Source of the DNA: Bimastos eiseni
Lineage: Eukaryota; Annelida; Clitellata; Crassiclitellata; Lumbricidae
Direction: 5' to 3'
Assembly: GCA_959347315.1 (NCBI GenBank)
Contig: OY365813.1
Coordinates: forward strand, 13,401,310-13,465,309
Length of the DNA: 64,000 nucleotides
The position numbers were made by a program, and so were the translations under genes. Position 1 is the stretch's first letter. Each line of letters opens with the position of its first letter. Under the pieces are notes generated by a model. That model was not told the DNA's origin. It ran no database searches and saw only the letters and a program-made list of their open reading frames with translations. This document shows positions 24,694 through 35,800 of the stretch, piece by piece.

Positions 24694-25275
24694 TATTCTA
24701 TTTACGGATTTATAAAGCGCCTCTCACAGTACTACCTAATCAGAGGCGCTCCCAGTGCGAAAAACTCCTAGCGAAAAGAAAAGTCTTAAGAGAACGAGCT
24801 GAAACAGTTGTGCTGCTAGATAAGATTGCAGCACGAGTCACAGCAGGAAGACTGTTCCATAGCAAAGGGCCAACAGGGGCATAGGCACGATGTTGAGCTG
24901 TGGCAGTTCTAGATTGCGGTACTAGAAGATCGTGACGGTCTAAAGAACGGAGAGGACGTCCGGTGGTAGCTGAAATAGGTTGCCTGATAAGATCACATAG
25001 ATAGAGTGAAGCTTGACCCAACAACGCTTTGAATGTAAGCAAGAGAATTTTGAACTGAATCCTATCAGTTATGGGAAGCCAATGAAAGTAGAGATATGTG
25101 AGAAACGATGAAGACGGGCAATCAAGTGGGCAAGTGCATTGAGTACAGACTGGAGCGGAGTGAGGAGGAGTTTTGGTAGACCGGTGAGTAATGAGTTATA
25201 GTAGTTAATGTCAATGCGGGTACAGATGAAGGCATAAACCATGGTCGAAAAAATGGTCGAAGACACAGATCGTCG

Positions 25276-25334
<59 letters not shown>

Positions 25335-27015
25335 ATACATGTATCTGTTACATTAGATTGGGCCTATTATTATATTTAATTATAATACAGTTCATGAGTT
25401 CACATTTAATTAGATTACACTCAATTAGCTTATATATAATTAGAATATATTACATTATATTACGTAACGTATTATCGCATCAAATCACGTCATTAAATTA
25501 TCGCATTATACAATATAATAAATATATCGTATTGTATCGGGCTATATTACATTTAGCCCTACAGTGCATTATCTTTTACATTATCACCATCATCATCAAC
25601 ATCACTCCTTGGACTCATTGCCCGTGGGTGTCCAATGCAGTTTCGATACTTCTTCTCCAAGTTTTCCTGTCTTGCGCCTTCGTTGTCAGCAACGTAAATT
25701 TCCTCTTCACACCACTCTTTGAAATCGTTAATCCAATCTCTACATGGACGTCCTCTTGCAGTTTTTCCATCCATATCTCCAAACACCACAGTCTTCATTA
25801 GCCTATTGTCCTTCATTCTGCATAAGCGTCCAAACAGGTTTAACTTTCGTCTCATTATGAGTTGCACGATATTTCTGGTGTTGCCTACTCTTCTTCTGAT
25901 TTCCACGTTCGTAATCTTCTGCTCCCAACGTATTCTTAAGATCTATATGTAACACTTCATCTTGAACTCTTGTAATCTGTCTCTGTCTCTTTTCTTTAAA
26001 GGCCATGTTTCGCTTGCAATACAACGCAACACTTAGTACACATGACCGAATGATGTCCATTTTGGTTTTTGTACTTAAATTATTACTCCTCCACATTGTT
26101 TTGAACTGAGCCATGCCTCCCGTTTTGCTTTTGCGCTTCTCCGTTATATCTCCTTTCTGCAATCATTTTCTGATGCCAATAAGCTTCCCAAGCAAGCAAA
26201 TTCATTTACACTTTTTATCGTGCTCTCTCTCCCACCACTGCTCATTGTTCCGTGCCATTCACTCCATTTATCATCGATTTTGTTTTATTAATGTTGACCC
26301 TTGGTCCAGCTGCCTCTCCAGCCATCACCACAATTGCTAGATTTCTCTGCAGTCTTGCCTTATCTTCCTCCACTAGATCGACATCATCTGCAAACAGTAG
26401 GTTATTTATCACACATCCTTGTATTGTATATAATTATATTCTTATTTATTATATAATATGTATATATATATATTATATATATTCCCTTATTAATTTATCA
26501 TTATTTACGTGTCATGAGTTGCTATCTTATGCAGTTTGCAACGTTGAAGAAAACTGTACTCTAGTGTATCTATTCTAGTAGGACATTTATCTCGTCCATG
26601 GGCCAGGAAGCCAGTGTTTGCAATCAGCCACTTATGTAGTCAGACAGAAACCTTGTCATTCTCCGATGCTGTAGAACGCTTTGAAAATCCGAGCGTCGTC
26701 AGAATACATTAGCATTAATCAAAATATCGTATGCATCGCAGCAAGAAGCAAAACAATGTGATCAGTATTGCATACAAGGCAACACAAATAGACCTGAAAT
26801 TCGATGACACCTCGTCCAATGCGAATAGTTTCTGGACGTAGTGGAAGAGGACAGAGGCGTACATCCCCCCTAAATCATTGGAGCAACTTCCCCCATCATC
26901 CCTCACTCTCCCCTTTTACAATACCCTCTTAGTTGATGTGATCACTCTCTGTCTCTCTCTTTCTCTGTCTCTGTCTCTCTGTCTCTCTGTCTCTCTTTCT
27001 CTCTTTCTCTCTGTC

Positions 27016-27053
<38 letters not shown>

Positions 27054-30000
27054 AATGATATCTCTCCCACATTTCTTGAATGTAGCATTTGCTCCAAGGT
27101 TTACATAACGTAGAGGCCTCCTATGGGAGATCCCTTGAGAGGAGTTTAGACGCTACACTGATCTTCTGGATCCTGGTGGCGATGGGTACGAATACGCGCT
27201 CTCCCTTGTTTCGGATATCCCTAAGGGCCTTTCTTTACAACCTTAATTTCCTATTGTATTTGTTTGTTATGTTATACCTTCATTGTCAATAGATTTGATT
27301 TGGTTTTGTTGCAATAAAATGGTCTTTATTGTTATCGTTATCGATAATGTCTATCCAGCGCAGCCTTTGTTTATCGTGCTTTCGAATCGGTTGGATATTA
27401 TTTTTATTTTCTCGCAGTTTGGTTGTCTGCGTATTTTAAATTGGAGCAATAGAAGCTACTGTTTAATGATAATATCAGAGCTGCTGACGTTGCCCGACTC
27501 CTTTCTACAGGCTTGGGATTGGCACTACTATGAGCAGTGGAGTATATATAATAGCGAGTCTACTAGTGACATAGTGGGAAAACTGCGTCGAACCAATATT
27601 GTCTAAACAAACATTGTCTTACTGTAACCTTCTCAAGATAGGATTACGGTTTCCCGATACTCACCACAGCCCACCAGCTTGGAAGCCCGTAATAAGATGA
27701 CTCCAGACAATTGCTCGTCAATGCTTTCCAACGGACATTAACATGGACATGGATACTATATAAATGTAACTGTAGACATTCTTCTGGCCTCGACCACACT
27801 CATTATACAGTGGGTGGACCGTTTAGGATGGGTCAATGTTTGACTGGGAGCCACGACATTCAAAGTCCCGTTTATGAAACGGGCAAGTGTAGATGTGCCA
27901 GTCCCAAGCCTGGATAAAGAAGGAGGTCAACGCTAATGTCTCGTCATCACACAGTAATGTTAAACTGAGGCTACGTACTGTTGTCTGCTTAGTTTCGTAG
28001 AGTCAATTCCACGGCGGACCACAAAATTGATGTCCAATGGCTCGGCAATAGGATGCAGGCTAATGCTGGTTTCTGATAATAATTGAGAGGTTTTACCGCT
28101 CGCGTTGCGTCGTAATTCGAATAGACTTGCAGCTGCGGAAGATTACTACCATTATGTCAACCCAATAACCCATCCGATTCGACGCAGCGCTCGTGGAAAG
28201 CTGATTTCGAGTGGCGCGTTAGAAGTTTTGAGATGACGGTTACGAGTACGATGCCTACGTGTAAATATTAAATACACGAATATAGCTTATAGACGTTTGT
28301 TGACGTAGGCCTATCTGTGCGTGAATTCTTCTTCACAGGACCTAGGGCCTACATGTGCTATGCGTGTTCGTCGCTAGAGAGCGTTGGCTGCGGAGTCGAC
28401 TTTAATCTGACGAAGGAAGAGGCGACCAGATGCATCGAAGGAGCCGTCTGCTACACCCTCAAGCACACCCCCTCTGGTAATCCTCACTTACAACCTCTCT
28501 CGTGCATGCATAGTTAACTATGTAGATATATACACAAATATATGATGATAAAATTATGGCATTACGTAATATAAGGTAATGTATTCTAATTAAATATAAG
28601 CTAATTGAGTGCAATCTATGTGTTACCTAATGAAGTGTGAACTTAATAAATATAATCTATACTGAATGTATTATCTACAATATATATAATATATAAATAT
28701 ATATTTATATATATAATATATATGCATGAATATTATTTACACATTCATTCGTACATACATATACCTCGCATACACCCTCTCGTGTGCATATATGCCTAAT
28801 TTAATGTCATAGTTACTGATGAGTTTAGCTAACGATTGAGCAACTCAAGCATTAAACGCTGAACGTTAACGGTCAATCACTGTACAGTACACACAGAATG
28901 AGACTACACGCACTTTGCGACGTCATCGCTATTCGTATTCGGTCTGACCGCTACTATTCGACCGAATATCGAATAGCTATTTGACCCACTATATATATTC
29001 GGTCCCGAAGCGAATACGAAGTGAACATACAGCCCTAATATGTAGGCTACATAATATATAATTCGCCTAATCTAATCTTCAATTATGTAAAGCGCTACTC
29101 CAAAACCAAGCTTATTAATTAGAGTCATAAACAACGCCAATAATAATTGTGCTTATGCTGTACGCAATCTCCCTTAATGCTGATGCAAGACGTGGAATCC
29201 TTCCAAATGTGTTTACTAGGATGCATTAGTCATCGGTGGAAAGGTCTTTCGCTGTTCATCTCGATAGATGGAACGGCGGTCTTCCATCCATCTCCCTCTG
29301 GGTTGGAAGAGTATAATCTTCCTCTGACTAGGCATCTGTTCTTCCTTCTGCTGATGACATCAGATATCAACTTATCTTCTCAATAACATTGCATAGCATA
29401 AAAGGCCCAAAGTGGTTCAGAAGACGTGTACACTGTGTTAGATAGAACCTCTGCCAGTTAACCCGCTGAAAGGCTTAATGGATGATACCGATAGGCGTCT
29501 CTCTTAATGGTCTAAGTCACTCTATCGCTTCTAGCTTCCTCTTTAGACGTGTGATATTGAGACAGTACAATCATCCAACCCATTCCACAAGTCTACAGCT
29601 CTTGTACTGAAGAATTTCTGCCCTAATGTCCCTTTCGTTTTCTGAAATGTAGTTTATACCTATGTCCCCGAGTTACCTCGTTTGGTGCTAATTCAAAAAC
29701 ACTCCGACTGCACTGGCTCCCTTTTCAACGCTTGTCTTGAAGGCTTCGATTAGGTCTCCTCTGCTCCTCATCACTGTTATTACTCTGTCTATACTGTCTA
29801 TGGGCCATACTAGGCCTACTATGTCTACTACTATATTTAGTGCTGGTGAATTAGCTGAAGGTTTACATTACGTTACATTTTACCTTTGCGTATTCGTTGC
29901 TAACTTAAATATTGTCTTATTTAACGGTGGCTGGACCGGGACTGTGTACATTACCTTGATGGGACACTATACGAGGTTCCTTAGTAATATAAATAATAAG

Positions 30001-30432
30001 TATGTATTAAAGTTGTAATTCTACCCATTGACGCAGCCTGGCCCAAAGACTCTGAACGTCCATACTATCTGTCAGCTGTCGACGGAAATCCTTAGGTTGG
30101 TTCTCGGCTTGTTCGCAGGTGAATACTGTGAATATTTTCAGCTTACAGTTCATGCAGACTCTTGACAATATTCATATCATAGAATACAGTCGTGTCTTCT
30201 TTCAGGTGCCTATAGTCGTGGCTGTTCCTCAGAATGGCCTCCGCAACTGCTTCGTTGCTATGACGAAGAGATCGACAATCAACGTCATCAGAGGTGCTAC
30301 TGCAAAGGCCACTACTGCAACAGCGCTCCAACACCCTTTCATCCAGTGCTCTCTCACTTCCTCCTCCACTTCCTCCTCCACTTCCTCCTCCTTCCCCTCG
30401 TCACATCATTCTCTTCTGACGGCGTAAGTTAA
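19392..30432 (+). CDS. Ly6/uPAR (quiver-like) GPI-anchored protein
   Basis: Four coding exons: 19392-19461, 21170-21214, 28339-28476 and 30206-30432, all joined in phase 1 with clean AG/GT borders, giving 159 aa. Residues 1-23 form a hydrophobic signal peptide (RYWTLLILWISMQL). Residues 24-38 are a short basic linker coded by the 45-nt exon. Residues 43-123 form a Ly6 domain with ten cysteines (45, 48, 56, 70, 76, 91, 102, 115, 117, 122), an opening CYAC and the closing C-Y-C-x4-C-N signature. NLT at 61-63 is a possible glycosylation site. Residues 125-153 are hydrophobic, as in a GPI-attachment signal, with cleavage likely near N123-A125. Family members sit on the outer membrane and modulate channels, receptors or septate junctions; the partner here is unknown. 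The last codons contain GTAAGT, so a further exon is possible. Confidence 0.75.
19462..21169. other. Intron 1 of the Ly6-like gene
   Basis: AT-rich, with ATT/ATC microsatellite around 19985-20170. No nested exon or element is recognised. Confidence 0.5.
22200..22550. repeat. (GGT)n/(GAT)n triplet-rich tract
   Basis: GGTGGTGGT at 22290-22330 and GATGAT/AATGAT units to 22540; the valine/methionine-rich ORF is compositional. Confidence 0.85.
23005..23085 (+). repeat. Dispersed repeat family C, copy 1
   Basis: ACTCTGAACATCCAT, ATCTGTCAGTTGTCGACGG and TTTGGTTGGTT match the copy at 30035-30115 with a few substitutions. Confidence 0.6.
24137..24633. mobile_element. Foldback-type DNA element with nested inverted repeats
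   Basis: Begins GGGCCCCATGGTCACCGGAC and ends CCTAAAACCGGGCCCC. The left arm carries three copies of GGACAA(T/C)TCGGCGAC-like units and the right arm about five inverted copies (GGCGCCGAATTGTCC). The interior (about 24195-24440) has a degenerate ~40-bp tandem repeat with ATCAATCCAGCTTCCATTTA. No ORF, so it is non-autonomous. Superfamily not assigned. Confidence 0.65.
24634..24692. repeat. (TA)n microsatellite
   Basis: Uninterrupted TA run between the foldback element and the 3' tail of a minus-strand LINE fragment. Confidence 0.9.
24700..25270 (-). mobile_element. LINE fragment, reverse-transcriptase C terminus and 3' tail
   Basis: Minus strand: CTRIDINYYNSLLTGLPKLL and ARLHRFSHIS (about 25230-25080), then LLTFKALLGQASLYL, a GPLLWNSLPAVTRAA motif and a FLFARSFSHWERL end, the usual order in CR1/L2-like elements. 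A frameshift separates the two frames near 25060. The 3' end is a short tail with GAGGCGCTTTATAAAT, shared in kind with other copies here. TA microsatellites border it on both sides. 5'-truncated. Confidence 0.8.
25278..25330. repeat. (TA)n microsatellite
   Basis: TA run at the truncated 5' border of the preceding LINE fragment. Confidence 0.9.
25590..26415 (-). mobile_element. Second LINE fragment with reverse-transcriptase FADD motif
   Basis: Minus strand: NNLLFADDVDLVEEDKARL (catalytic F/Y-A-D-D box) near 26400-26350, LSTKTKMDIIRSCVLSVALY near 26080-26020, and a C terminus KLNLFGRLCRMKDNRLMK, VVFGDMDGKTARGRPCRDW about 25840-25720. This arrangement is that of a non-LTR element of a different group from the 24700 fragment. 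Several frameshifts and no N-terminal part; dead copy. Confidence 0.8.
26940..27055. repeat. (CTCTGT)n/(CT)n microsatellite
   Basis: CTCT and CTGT units in intron 2 of the Ly6-like gene. Confidence 0.85.
28930..29035. mobile_element. hAT-like MITE fragment
   Basis: GCTATTCGTATTCGG, CTATTCGACCGAATATCGAATAG and a right end CATACAGCCCTAATA resemble the interior and terminus of the complete element at 39427-39888. Left end not found. Confidence 0.5.
30035..30115 (+). repeat. Dispersed repeat family C, copy 2
   Basis: Collinear with 23005-23085. Confidence 0.6.
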
Positions 30433-30594
30433 GAGAGGATGAACGGTGCACTTGAGAACTGTTCGGAATGGTTTTTCCTATCAACGTCCACCGTCTTTGA
30501 TTCGAGTTCTCTCCTTAAACAACTGCCGAAATCCATCCGTCGACGCTGCTACTCTGGTTTCTATCTGATGTCATCTCGTACCCAGTTCCGCTCC

Positions 30595-31080
30595 GACCCC
30601 ATCCTCCCTCCTCCTTCCTCCTCCTCCCCTCCTCCTCCCCTTTGTCAATCAAAACGTCATCATCATCATCCCGCCCATATTCCTCTTCCTCTGTTATTCT
30701 TTCCGATCATCCTCATTTGTTCGACTCCATCCTCCTCTCCCCTGCTTCTCCTCCCTCCTCCTCCCTCGTCTTATCGTTCTTCTTCCTAATTATTCCCTCT
30801 TTTACTCCTCCTCTCCATTCCTTCTCCCTCTTGTGCATGTATATACATGTGCGTGTCACCTCATTCCTCTTCCTTCCCTCCTCTTCCCTCCTCCCTCTCG
30901 TCTTCCCTTCTCCTACTCTATCAATCTATTCCTCATCTTTCCGCTCCTCTTCCTCTTCCGCCTCTTCCTAGTCCTCTTCCTCCTCCTCCTCTCTCACTCT
31001 TCCTCCTCCTCACCTCCTCTCCCTATTCCCCCTCTCCTTCTCTTCCTCTTCCTCCTCTTCCTGTTATTCCTCCTCCTCTG
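30595..31080. repeat. CTTCCTCCT-rich pyrimidine tract
   Basis: Long C/T-only runs on the plus strand; the serine/proline/leucine-rich ORFs are compositional. It may lie in the 3'UTR of the Ly6-like gene. Confidence 0.75.
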
Positions 31081-31794
31081 TTCGCTGACTCATCTTCTGT
31101 ACTCTCTCGGTCAGTCAAAACAAAGGGCCAAACGTGGCTGCGTATCAGACATCAACACCCTGAAGTAGCACATCAGCATGAAAGGCCTAAACGCCAGCTC
31201 CTGATTGGCATGACTGATTGAATCAATGTGTCAAGAGACGTTGTCGTGGATTCAGCTTTCGATGGAAAGATAACCACTGACGTCATCAGGCGAAACTCAA
31301 CGTCACGACCGACGTCAGCAATGACTCGAAGCCACTTGACTACGGCAGCGCCGAACAGAATCGCACGACACATCAGAAGAATCCACCCCCGCAAAGACCT
31401 ACCCTACTTCAGTTGAAGGAGTGACCATGTCCAGCCGTTTTACAAGACGTTCTCTTGACCGTGGAGCATCACGTCCGCGAGGAATGTCTTTTGGCCTATA
31501 AATGAAAGCTATAACATTCCATGGGAAAAGAGTAGTACTCCATTCCAACAGACTATCGCAAACCGACAAACAATAGATTACAATCACTGTTTTGTTTTGT
31601 GTCTCCATAGACTGTATTATATCGGACACAGAAGCGTTGCGTCGATATTTATCCGAATTAGGGAGTCGCGTTGTCATTTTCAATCCCGTGATATCACTGA
31701 ATGACTTGGTGCTATAACGACATCTATACAGAGAGAGTGTAACTTATTGTTATCATTTTTATTACTATATTATAATTAATTTTATCGTCATCAC

Positions 31795-31937
31795 CAGAGG
31801 CGGCGATCTCGTTTGACAGATGGGAGGACACCCAATGAGAGGGTTGGGAAATGTGGGGAGACATTCGTATAACGCGTCCCCTCTCTGTAAAAGGTGGGGG
31901 ACTTGTTCTCGTCGACACCCCCGGATTGCCGCCCCTG
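31795..31937. mobile_element. 143-bp MITE with hAT-type ends
   Basis: Terminal inverted repeats CAGAGGCGGCGATC and, on the other strand, CAGGGGCGGCAATC (12 of 14 match). Flanks GTCATCAC (31787-31794) and ACCATCAC (31938-31945) agree at 6 of 8 positions, consistent with an aged 8-bp target duplication. A related copy lies at 40801-40943. Confidence 0.65.
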
Positions 31938-32884
31938 ACCATCACGCATCATGGGTACAAATACAATTCTCGTAGATGTCCGATGCCATTTTTGTCAGGT
32001 TCTTCCACTGTTGTCTGAAGCCAAGTGTGTCAGTTCCTGAAGTCGTCTTTTGTCCCAGTCAACAATATCATCCGGCCACTCCCTGTGGGGACAACCTCTT
32101 ATGTTTGGACCTTCTATCCTCCCGAAAATCACTGTCTTATTAATTTATTATCATTAATTAACTGCTGGATCCCTAGAATCTGCACTTTGCGCATTACCAG
32201 CCGAAGGCTCTCTAACTAATCGGAAGACGTGACCCACAGGTAGATTCATGTAGACATAAGCCTCAGTGACACCTAGACGAATATGGTTAAATACACTAAA
32301 TTAAATATGGTGTCGGTGCGTCACTGCAGAGAACCTATACAATAATGTGCATAGAACAATTTATAGTTCGGCTCTTGCAAACATAACAAGGGCATCAGTT
32401 ACAACGGAAGTTTAAAAACAGAACATCATACTAATTTACAGCTCACGCGTGTTACCAGTTCTGTGCGTTCCGATAGGAATAAAAACGGGCCAACACGCCA
32501 GGCAATGAAAGCGTTCAGTGTATACGCAGGTTATATATTCTGAATAAAAAGGCTGCTGTAGGCCCGAGTTTTGGGCCAAGGCAAACCTGTAATAGCTTTT
32601 GCAAATGCAGCTGCTAATGTGCAGCTATTGCCAAACTCTACCAGAGTATCCATGGTCATTTGATTGGACCCGTATATGGGAATGTGGGAATGTGGGTCAT
32701 GCATGGGGTTCATGTAGGATCTATAAGGTCTTATATGGAAATGTTTGTCCTATTTGGGCTACTTGCGGGTGCTATATGGGAATATGGGTCAAATATGGGC
32801 TATATGTGGGATCTATGCAAGTCATTCGTGGCAATGTTTTCCCACGATGCACCTACGCTGGACCGGGGAGCCAGGTCCTTCTCC

Positions 32885-35800
32885 CTAGACGTCGAACATC
32901 TGAAGGATGGAGTGGTTGGCCAGGTCGAGCAGCTGCTTCCTCTCCTCGAGGTTCTCCTGTAGCGCCTCCATCAGCACGTAGTAGCGCAATAGGGTGTCGC
33001 GGGGCCAGCAGAAGTTCGACTCCTCCAGGGCGAGGTCTAACATGTTCCTCTCCACCATGGACGCCCACGCCTCGGCTCTCGTATCGGCCATCTTATCCAT
33101 GCGATCGAAGGACGCGACCCGGTCTGCCAGCTGCTCGCCCTTGCCGGCCGAGGTGCTCAGCCTCTTAGTGGCTTCTTCGTCTAGGGCGATGGCGAAAGCC
33201 GAGGCCCGGTCCTCGCGTTTAGCCCGTCTCTCTTGCTTCTCCTCCGAGGCGCGTATCTCCTGCTGTGCACTCTGGAAGCTGCTGACGATGACTCCAACGA
33301 GTACGTTGCCGAAGATATAGCAGCTTAAGACGAGCCACGAGGCGATGAAGAGTGGCGGAGCGATGTTGTTCCCGGTCACGACTGAGATGTCATACATAAG
33401 CGAACACCAGTGGTCGTTGGTAAAAACTTGGAAGAGCGTCTTGAAGGCCTCCTGAAGGTCGTCGTAGGCGTTGGGGAACTCGACTTCTTTGGGGTCGATC
33501 TTGGAGTAGTCGAAGAATGTGACTGCGATAACGGCGTAGATGAAGGCGCAGATGAAGAGGAGGATGCTTATGAAGACGATGCTTTTGATGGTATTTGTTA
33601 CGCAGACCGTGATCTCGCGGGCGTCCTTGAAGCGCGAGATCAGCTTCAGCGATCGCATGATACGGAAGTTGCGCAGGCTCTGCGCAGTGTATGCCAGATC
33701 GGACGGACTATCGGCAGACTCCGTCGAGATGGATATGAACCGAATGACCTCGATGATGAGGCAGAAGGCGGTGACGACGAAATCGAAGACGTTCCAGTTG
33801 TTCGACCAGAAGCTCACGAAATCGTCGAGCCACTTGAATACGATATCCGTTACGAAGATAAACAGAGCCAGGATGTCGATGACTTCGAAGATCGTGAGGA
33901 TGAGACCAGGGGTGCTCGATCCACCGTAGTCTGCCTGCAGACCGAGGATGATCGTGTTGATGACGAGCGTCACCAGGATGAAGTTCTGGAACCAAATGCT
34001 CTGGACGACCCAGCTGGCATAGAGATCGATCGGAGGGTTACGGGTGTTCTTGTTGCGAACGCGGTTGATCCGGCGGTCGTTTATCGACACAGACTTCGCA
34101 TACTACACAATCAAACAACAATACAATACTATAATATAATGCAATACAATGCAATGAAATGCAATGCGATACAATACAATACAAACAATACAATAAAAAA
34201 AGGACACAATACAATATATTACAAACAATACAATACAAAAGAACACAGTACAATACAAAAGAACACAGTACAATACAAAAGAACACAATACAATACAAAA
34301 GAACACAATACAATACAAAAGAACACAATACAATACAAAAGAACACAGTACAATACAAAAGAACACAATACAATACAAAAGAACACAATACAATACAAAA
34401 GAACACAAAACAGTACAAAAGTGCACAGTACAATACAAAAGAACACAGTACAACACAAAAGAACACAGTACAATACAAAAGAACACAATACAATACAAAA
34501 GAACACAATACAATACAAAAGAACACAATACAATACAAAAGAACACAGTACAATACAAAAGAACACAATACAATACAAAAGAACACAATACAATACAAAA
34601 GAACACAATACAGTACAAAAGTGCACAGTACAATACAAAAGAACACAGTACAACACAAAAGAACACAGTACAATACAAAAGAACAAAATACAATACAAAA
34701 GAACACAATACAATACAAAAGAACACAATACAATACAAAAGAACACAATACAATACAAAGAACACAATACGATACAAAAGTGCACAGTACAGTACAAGAC
34801 AAATGAACATGATAAAATACAATACAATACCGCACGGTGCGGTAAGGCACAGTACAGTACAGTTAGCCCAGTCCAGTGTAGTGCAGTAAAGTACATTACA
34901 ATATAATACAAAACAATATAGTACAATACAGTACAGTACAATGCATTACAAAGCCACAAAACAATTCCGAGTGAAATTCAAAAACGTGAGTAGTGGGTGT
35001 TAGTACTTAGTACCCTGCACTTAACACACTGCGACATTACTAGCATACCTCACTGACAATGAAGGTGTAACAGAAGTGTAATTGGTGTTACTGGGGGGGG
35101 GGGCTCTTGTCCTAGTTGGGAGGGGCTTTTGTCCGGGGGGCTTTTGTCCGGGGGAGTTATGTCCATGGGGCTTTTGTCCTACACCTAACAGCTAGGTCTG
35201 CGAAAGCGGGTGGCGAGGCGTAGAGTAGTGGAGTAGTAGGGAACACACTGGGACGTAATTTATGAACCTCACTCGATGATGAGGCAGAAGGCGTGAACAG
35301 CAGGATGCTTATGAAGGTATAACAATGGACCCTCGCATAGGTATAACAATGGATATTCGCATAGACATAACAATGGACCCTCGCATAGGTATAACATTGG
35401 ACCCTCGCATAGGTATAACATTGGACCCTCGCATAGGTATAACATTGGACCCTCGCATAGGTATGACAATGGACCCTCGCATAGGTATAACATTGGACCC
35501 TCGCATAGGTATAACATTGGATCCTCGCATAGGTATGACATTGGACCCTCGCATAGGTATAACATTGGACCCTCGCATAGGTATGACATTGGACCCTCGC
35601 ATAGGTATAACATTGGACCCTCGCATAGGTATAACATTGGATCCTCGCATAGGTATAACATTGGACCCTCGCATAGGTATGACATTGGACCCTCGCATAG
35701 GTATAACAATGGACCCTCGCATAGGTATAACATTGGATCCTCGCATAGGTATAACATTGGACCCTCGCATAGGTATAACATTGGACCCTCGCATAGGTAT

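Larger units (their letters stand above)
21215..28338. other. Intron 2 of the Ly6-like gene
   Basis: About 7.1 kb. Holds AATCTGAATC-type short repeats (21330-21450), a GGT/GAT tract (22200-22550), LINE-tail pieces at 22880-22960 and 23170-23215, a foldback element (24137-24633), two LINE fragments (24700-25270 and 25590-26415), a CTCT tract (26940-27055) and partial family A repeats (27480, 27790-27960). Confidence 0.55.
28477..30205. other. Intron 3 of the Ly6-like gene
   Basis: AT-rich. Contains a TATATAAT tract (28680-28730), a hAT-like fragment (28930-29035) and family C repeat copy 2 (30035-30115). No nested exon is supported. Confidence 0.5.
30433..32884. other. Region between the Ly6-like gene and CatSper2
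   Basis: The two genes converge here. It contains a pyrimidine-rich CTTCCTCCT tract (30595-31080), a small MITE (31795-31937) and a degenerate tandem repeat near 32670-32850 with a TATATGGGAATGTGGGTCA-like start. No further gene is supported. Confidence 0.5.

Noticed and set aside
29400..29760. Possible LINE remnant
   Set aside because: Some frames look reverse-transcriptase-like, but no clear motif could be read.
33410..34906. 498-codon plus-strand ORF
   Set aside because: Antisense shadow of CatSper2 exon 2 continuing into the 20-bp array.
34038..34959. Cys/Leu/Phe-rich (CIVLCSFVLY) and Lys/Gln/Tyr-rich (NTIQKNTIQYK) ORFs
   Set aside because: Products of the 20-bp tandem array.
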